This document shows, in pieces, positions 60,123-64,000 of a stretch of DNA of 64,000 bases. A model generated the notes under the pieces. That model was given only the letters and a program-made list of their open reading frames with translations, ran no database searches and had not been told where the DNA came from. Every line of letters begins with the position of its first letter. The stretch's first letter is position 1. Source of the stretch: Deinococcus arboris (GTDB lineage: Bacteria > Deinococcota > Deinococci > Deinococcales > Deinococcaceae); the NCBI RefSeq assembly GCF_009755355.1, contig NZ_WQLB01000017.1, forward strand, positions 26,607 through 90,606, written 5' to 3'. A program made the translations under genes and the position numbers.

Positions 60123-60859
60123 GGCGCGCCCTGGCCCTGCTGACCCTGCTGGGGAGCGCCGCCCAGGCGGCCGACATAGACGACGTTCTGAACGCCCTGA
60201 AACGCGCCCGCACCCTGGCGGCGCGCGGCCAGGCCGAGGTCACGGTGCTGTTTCCACCGCGCGAGATGCCGACCCGCCGCGCCGCCGCCCTGCCTGCCCT
60301 GACCGTGCGCCCGGCGCTGGTGCAGCAGAACTTCGCGGTCACGCGCCTGGGCGCCGCAGCGGTGGCGGGCCGCCCGGCGGTCCTGTTCGAGCTGATCCCC
60401 AAGGTCGGCCAGGCCGCCCGCTGGCGCCTGTGGGTGGATGAAGTCTGGAAGGTGCCCCTGGCCTTCGAGGAGCGCAGTGCGGGCGGCGACCTGGCCCGGC
60501 GCGCCGTGTTCACGAAGGTGGGGGCAACCCTCACCCGGCAGGCCCTGGCTCAGCCCCCACTGCCGGGCGGTCTGGCCGATGCCCTGGCCCGCGCCCTGCC
60601 GGGCCTGCGCCTGCCGCCTGGGTTCGTGCCGTCTGGCATCGGCGCCCGTCCCGCTGGGCGCGAGGTCACGCTGACCGACGGCCTGAACACCCTGACCCTA
60701 GTGGTGGCGCGCCGGAACGTCAAGGCGGCGCCGGGAGTGGCCTCACGGCGGGTGGGCGGCGCCTACGTGTGGCTGGTGGGCAACCTCCCGCACAATGAAC
60801 TGAACGCCGCCCTGGCCGGTATCCGCCGCGCCGACCAGGCCCCGCTGGGAACTTTTTAG
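60119..60859 (+). CDS. RseB/MucB-like periplasmic regulator
   Basis: 246 residues from GTG: signal peptide ([20 protein letters not shown]), then a LolA/RseB-type half-barrel ([40 protein letters not shown]) and a C-terminal domain ([20 protein letters not shown]). RseB senses envelope cargo and protects the anti-sigma factor from proteolysis. Its stop lies inside the second ECF-type promoter (60847-60876). Confidence 0.85.
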   Translation: MRRALALLTLLGSAAQAADIDDVLNALKRARTLAARGQAEVTVLFPPREMPTRRAAALPALTVRPALVQQNFAVTRLGAAAVAGRPAVLFELIPKVGQAARWRLWVDEVWKVPLAFEERSAGGDLARRAVFTKVGATLTRQALAQPPLPGGLADALARALPGLRLPPGFVPSGIGARPAGREVTLTDGLNTLTLVVARRNVKAAPGVASRRVGGAYVWLVGNLPHNELNAALAGIRRADQAPLGTF

Positions 60860-60876
60860 GCTGCTCCGTCCTCTCA
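60847..60876 (+). promoter_or_regulatory. ECF-type promoter upstream of the DUF1800 operon
   Basis: GGGAACTT (60847-60854), 17 bp, TCTCA (60872-60876), overlapping the RseB stop. The -35 and spacer length are identical to the site before the sigma gene. The DUF1800 ATG is 30 bp downstream with AGGAG. Confidence 0.65.
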
Positions 60877-60905
60877 TCCATAAATCCCCCTTTTCAGGAG
60901 TCCCC

Positions 60906-62171
60906 ATGACCCTCTCTCCCCTTTCCCGCAAACTGACCGCCGAGGACGCCGCGCACTTTCTGCGCCGCACCGCGTTCGGCGCCACCGACGCCCAGATTCG
61001 CGCCCTGGCAGGCAAAGACGCCCGCAGCGTGGCCAGGGCGGCCCTGGCCTTTGACCAGAGCCTGACCCCGAAGAATCCCTTTGACCCCATGCAGGGCGCT
61101 GGCCCCGGCGCTTCGATTCAGCTGACGCGCGGCGCGTGGCTTTACGAGATGGTGTACGGCGCCTGGCCGCTGCGCGAGAAACTGGCCCTGACGTGGAGTA
61201 ACCATTTCGTCATCGGCACCGACAAGGTGCGCAACGCCCCGGCGCTGGCCGGCTACCTGGGGGCGCTGCGCCGCCACGCCGCTGCCCCGAGCTTCGAGCG
61301 CTTCACGCTGGAGGTCGCGCAGCTGCCCGCCATGCTGCGTTACCTGGACAACGACCAGAACCGCAAGGGCAAGCCCAACGAGAACTTCAGCCGCGAACTG
61401 CTGGAGCTGTTTACCACCGGCATCGGTCACTACACCGAAGACGACGTGCGTGAAGGCGCGCGTGCCCTGACCGGCTGGACCTTCACCGGCGGACGCGGCA
61501 ACACGCAGTATCTCGTCGAGCCCAAATTTGCCAACCAGACGGGGCAGCACGACGCGGGCCGCAAGACCTATCTGGGCCAGAGCGGCGCCTTCACCGGCGA
61601 GGACATCGTGCGCCTGGCAACCGCCCACCCGAACACCGCCCTGTTTGTCAGCCGCAAACTGCACCGCGCCTTTCTGAGTGATACGCCCGACGAGGCCGCC
61701 GTGCTGGGCAGCGCCGAGACCTGGCGGCGCACCGGCGGCAACGTGGGTGCCGTGCTGGAAGAACTCCTGAGCAGCGAGGCCTTTTACGCCAGCCGCGCCC
61801 GGATCATCCGCTCGCCCGTAGAGTACATCGTGGGCGCCCTGCGCACCCTGGGCCAGCCGACTTTCGACGCCAAGACCCTCCTCAATCTCACCCAGACCGC
61901 CGGGCGCATGGGCCAGCTGCTGCTGGAACCCGACACCGTCAAGGGCTGGGACGGGGGCCGCGAGTGGATCAACGACTCCACGCTGCTGCTGCGCCTTCAG
62001 GTGGCGGCGGGCCTGACGCTGACGTCCAAGGCGCCCAACCTCACCGAGCCGCCCAGTCTGCTGGCCCTGACCGGCCAGGAACGCCCGGCGGCGGCGGTGC
62101 TGCTCTCCAGTCTGAAGGGCCGCCAGCGCACCTACCTGAGCATGATCAGCCCCGAATTCCAGCTGGCCTAG
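60906..62171 (+). CDS. DUF1800 protein
   Basis: 421 residues: [80 protein letters not shown] and [14 protein letters not shown], the DUF1800 series. There is no signal peptide. AGGAG lies 5 nt before the ATG. DUF1800 genes are almost always paired with DUF1501 as here; the pair is thought to act in the envelope or in extracellular matrix and is otherwise uncharacterised. Confidence 0.95.
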   Translation: MTLSPLSRKLTAEDAAHFLRRTAFGATDAQIRALAGKDARSVARAALAFDQSLTPKNPFDPMQGAGPGASIQLTRGAWLYEMVYGAWPLREKLALTWSNHFVIGTDKVRNAPALAGYLGALRRHAAAPSFERFTLEVAQLPAMLRYLDNDQNRKGKPNENFSRELLELFTTGIGHYTEDDVREGARALTGWTFTGGRGNTQYLVEPKFANQTGQHDAGRKTYLGQSGAFTGEDIVRLATAHPNTALFVSRKLHRAFLSDTPDEAAVLGSAETWRRTGGNVGAVLEELLSSEAFYASRARIIRSPVEYIVGALRTLGQPTFDAKTLLNLTQTAGRMGQLLLEPDTVKGWDGGREWINDSTLLLRLQVAAGLTLTSKAPNLTEPPSLLALTGQERPAAAVLLSSLKGRQRTYLSMISPEFQLA

Positions 62172-62277
62172 AGGGGCCGCAGGCCATGAAATCTGGGCTC
62201 CGACCCGTCCGAGCCCCCTGCCCCCACAGCTTTTCCCACTGCCCACCACCCACTCCCTACTCCCCGAGGTTCCCCTC

Positions 62278-63450
62278 ATGACCAACCGACGTGATTTTCT
62301 GAAACTTTCGGCGCTGGCGGTGGCCGCCACCAGCGGTATGCCCGGCTTTCTGGCTCGGGCGGCGACCCAGGCAGGCGGCAAAAAAACCCTGGTGGTTATT
62401 CAGCTAACAGGCGGCAACGACGGCCTGAATACCCTGATTCCGTACAGCAACGGCGCGTACTACGCCGCGCGGCCCAATATCGCCATTCCCAAAAAAGACG
62501 TGCTGACCCTCACCGGCGACCTGGGCATGCACCCGGCCCTGAAGCCCCTGATGGGCCTGTGGGACAGCGGCGACCTGGCCTGGATGGAAAACGTGGGCTA
62601 CCCCAACCCCAACCGCAGCCACTTTGCCTCTATGGCCATCTGGCACACCGCAGACCCCACCCAGGCGCAGGCGGAAGGCTGGATTGGCCGCCTGGCCGAG
62701 CAGATCGGCGATCCCTTTTGCGCCAGCAACGTGGGCGGATCCACGCCCCAGGCGCTGCGGGCCGGGGATTTCAGCCTCCCCAGCATCGAGTCGGTGGACA
62801 ACTTTCAGCTCAAGTTGCCCTCGGGCATGGACACGCCCTTTCAGTCGCTGCTCAATTCTCCGCGCACAGGCGAAGCCGCCTACCTGACCCGCGCCACCCG
62901 CCAGATGCTGAAAAATACCGCGCGCGTGCAGGAAAACGCCAAGAAGTACAAGGCCGGGGCCACCTATCCCCAGACCCGCTTTGCCGGGCAACTGAAAGAA
63001 ACGGCGCGCCTGATTGCCGCCGGGGTGGGCCAGCGGGTGCTATACGTCTCGCTGGGCGGCTTTGACACCCACGCCGGGCAGCGCGCCGAGCAGGATGAAC
63101 TCCTGAGCACCCTGGCAGAGGGCCTGGCCGCCTTCTACGCCGACCTGGAAAAACAGGGCGTGGCGGGGGACGTGGTGGTGATGGGCTTTTCCGAGTTCGG
63201 GCGCCGGGTGGCCGAAAACGGCAGCGCCGGCACAGACCACGGCAAGGGCAGCGTAATGTTCGCGCTGGGCCAGGGCGTCAAGGGCGGCATTCACGGCAGC
63301 AGCCCCGACCTGGAAAAGCTCTCGGAGGGCGACATCATCTACAAGCAGGATTTCCGGGGCGTATACGCCGAGGCGCTGACCAAGTGGCTGGGCCTGAATG
63401 CCCGCGAGATTCTGGGCGGCACCTTTTCGGGCCCGAGCTGGCTGGCATGA
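62278..63450 (+). CDS. DUF1501 protein with a twin-arginine signal
   Basis: 390 residues: Tat signal [20 protein letters not shown], then [55 protein letters not shown] and [21 protein letters not shown], the sulfatase-like DUF1501 core with metal-binding Asp/His. It is exported folded by Tat. It is partner of the DUF1800 gene and its TGA overlaps the next ATG. Confidence 0.95.
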   Translation: MTNRRDFLKLSALAVAATSGMPGFLARAATQAGGKKTLVVIQLTGGNDGLNTLIPYSNGAYYAARPNIAIPKKDVLTLTGDLGMHPALKPLMGLWDSGDLAWMENVGYPNPNRSHFASMAIWHTADPTQAQAEGWIGRLAEQIGDPFCASNVGGSTPQALRAGDFSLPSIESVDNFQLKLPSGMDTPFQSLLNSPRTGEAAYLTRATRQMLKNTARVQENAKKYKAGATYPQTRFAGQLKETARLIAAGVGQRVLYVSLGGFDTHAGQRAEQDELLSTLAEGLAAFYADLEKQGVAGDVVVMGFSEFGRRVAENGSAGTDHGKGSVMFALGQGVKGGIHGSSPDLEKLSEGDIIYKQDFRGVYAEALTKWLGLNAREILGGTFSGPSWLA

Positions 63451-63926
63451 CCCTCCGTTTGCGCGTCGCGGCGGGGGTGCTGGGCGCGCTGGTCCTGGCC
63501 GCTTCCGCTCTGGTCAGTCCGGCTCTGGCCCTGCCCAAGTACCGCGTGCAGGCCGCGCCGCAGCTGCACCTGACTGAAGGCAACGACCTGTGGCAGCTGG
63601 ACCGGCGGGTCATGCCCTGCACCTACTGCCACGTCAAGGACACGGGCGGCGCGCCCTGGAATCCTTTTGGACAGGCTGTGCAGCGCACTTTTGCCCAGGA
63701 AGCCGAGGCCGGGCGCCACCTGACCTTTCCCCAGGCGCTTCATACCTTATTGACGGCCGGCACCGACGCCGACGGAGACGGCTACCCGGACGCCCTGGAA
63801 GTCTTCGCCAAGACTTTGCCCGGCGACCCCGAGAACAAGCCCGACACGCCACTGGAGGACCTGACGGCGGCCTTTGAGAAAGCGGGCGGCGCAGCGCAAT
63901 ACGCGCCACTCAAGAAGACAAAATAA
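63447..63926 (+). CDS. Secreted CxxCH (c-type heme) and EF-hand protein
   Basis: 159 residues: signal peptide ([20 protein letters not shown]), one heme c motif CTYCH near residue 58, and one EF-hand-type loop [15 protein letters not shown] near 115. It ends basic (YAPLKKTK). It overlaps DUF1501 by ATGA, so it is the third gene of that operon. One heme and one Ca site suggest a small periplasmic or surface electron-transfer or structural protein. The module is followed by the second promoter-terminator repeat, on the opposite strand. Confidence 0.9.
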   Translation: MTLRLRVAAGVLGALVLAASALVSPALALPKYRVQAAPQLHLTEGNDLWQLDRRVMPCTYCHVKDTGGAPWNPFGQAVQRTFAQEAEAGRHLTFPQALHTLLTAGTDADGDGYPDALEVFAKTLPGDPENKPDTPLEDLTAAFEKAGGAAQYAPLKKTK

Positions 63927-63986
63927 AAAAGCCGCCTTCTTCGGCGGTGATAGAAAAAGTATAGCGCGGTATGCAGAGGGCGTCAA
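63920..63986 (-). repeat. Promoter-terminator repeat module, copy 2
   Basis: On the minus strand: TTGACG (63986-63981), 17-bp spacer, TATACT (63963-63958), then the hairpin CCGCC-GAAGAA-GGCGG (63947-63932) and a T-rich run (63930-63920) ending at the stop of the heme protein gene. Hairpin, T-run and the spacer word CTGCATACCGCG match copy 1 at 24550-24614. The transcript would be about 30 nt. Confidence 0.7.
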
Positions 63987-64000
63987 GCTCAGCCAGTGAA

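Overview
The window is chromosomal DNA of a high-GC bacterium that is almost certainly a Deinococcus. The support is several orthologue-type markers: a PriA without a Walker A motif, an HD-Pnk / PARG / small ligase cluster, a Crp-type regulator, DtxR, aguA/aguB and an RNase II-type enzyme. In addition, about twenty genes carry a TANNNT -10 hexamer only 5-9 nt before the start codon, which is the leaderless-mRNA signature known from Deinococcus. Functions are inferred from motifs and family recognition; no search was run.

Layout. 1-8164 (minus) is an arginine/carbamoyl-phosphate cluster reading argG, two GNAT acetyltransferases, argH, a HIT protein, two GNATs, a short argA-like N-acetylglutamate synthase, a secreted protein and the 5' end of carA. 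argH carries a foreign-looking ~44% GC N-terminal extension of about 135 residues. 8657-13652 holds a beta-barrel-like protein, a diguanylate cyclase behind a 12-codon overlapping mini-ORF, a LysE-type exporter, and an MFS efflux gene whose leader looks like an RBS-sequestering switch. carB follows at 13929-17003.

17-32 kb: small secreted proteins, a GAF/degenerate-GGDEF protein, a coiled-coil/TAXI solute-binding operon, tRNA-Ala(GGC), an ArsR-like regulator, an acyl-CoA dehydrogenase, a promoter-terminator repeat, a Crp-family regulator, an S51 peptidase, a DUF4097 'EVNGGN' repeat operon and an RNB-domain nuclease. 32-40 kb: the agmatine-to-putrescine pair aguA and aguB, a tandem-duplicated GNAT, a DsbA-like protein, a regulator gene broken by an in-frame TAG, and a P450.

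40-48.5 kb (minus): priA, then a tightly overlapping operon with two nucleotidyltransferases, an RNA-ligase-like protein, PARG, HD-Pnk (frameshifted in a C5 tract) and an ERI/KapD-like exonuclease. Together these could trim, extend, heal and seal nucleic-acid ends. 49.6-49.8 kb contains five DnaA boxes between a metalloenzyme gene and trpF. 50-59 kb: an HxlR/SDR divergent pair, a phosphotransferase, a secreted trypsin-like protease, DtxR and a G8 beta-helix plus polysaccharide deacetylase operon. 59.3-63.9 kb: an ECF sigma factor, a small membrane anti-sigma candidate, an RseB-like protein, DUF1800, DUF1501 and a CxxCH/EF-hand protein. Two matching GGGAACTT-N17-TCTMA sites suggest that this sigma factor controls itself and the DUF1800 operon. 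A second copy of the promoter-terminator repeat lies at the right edge.
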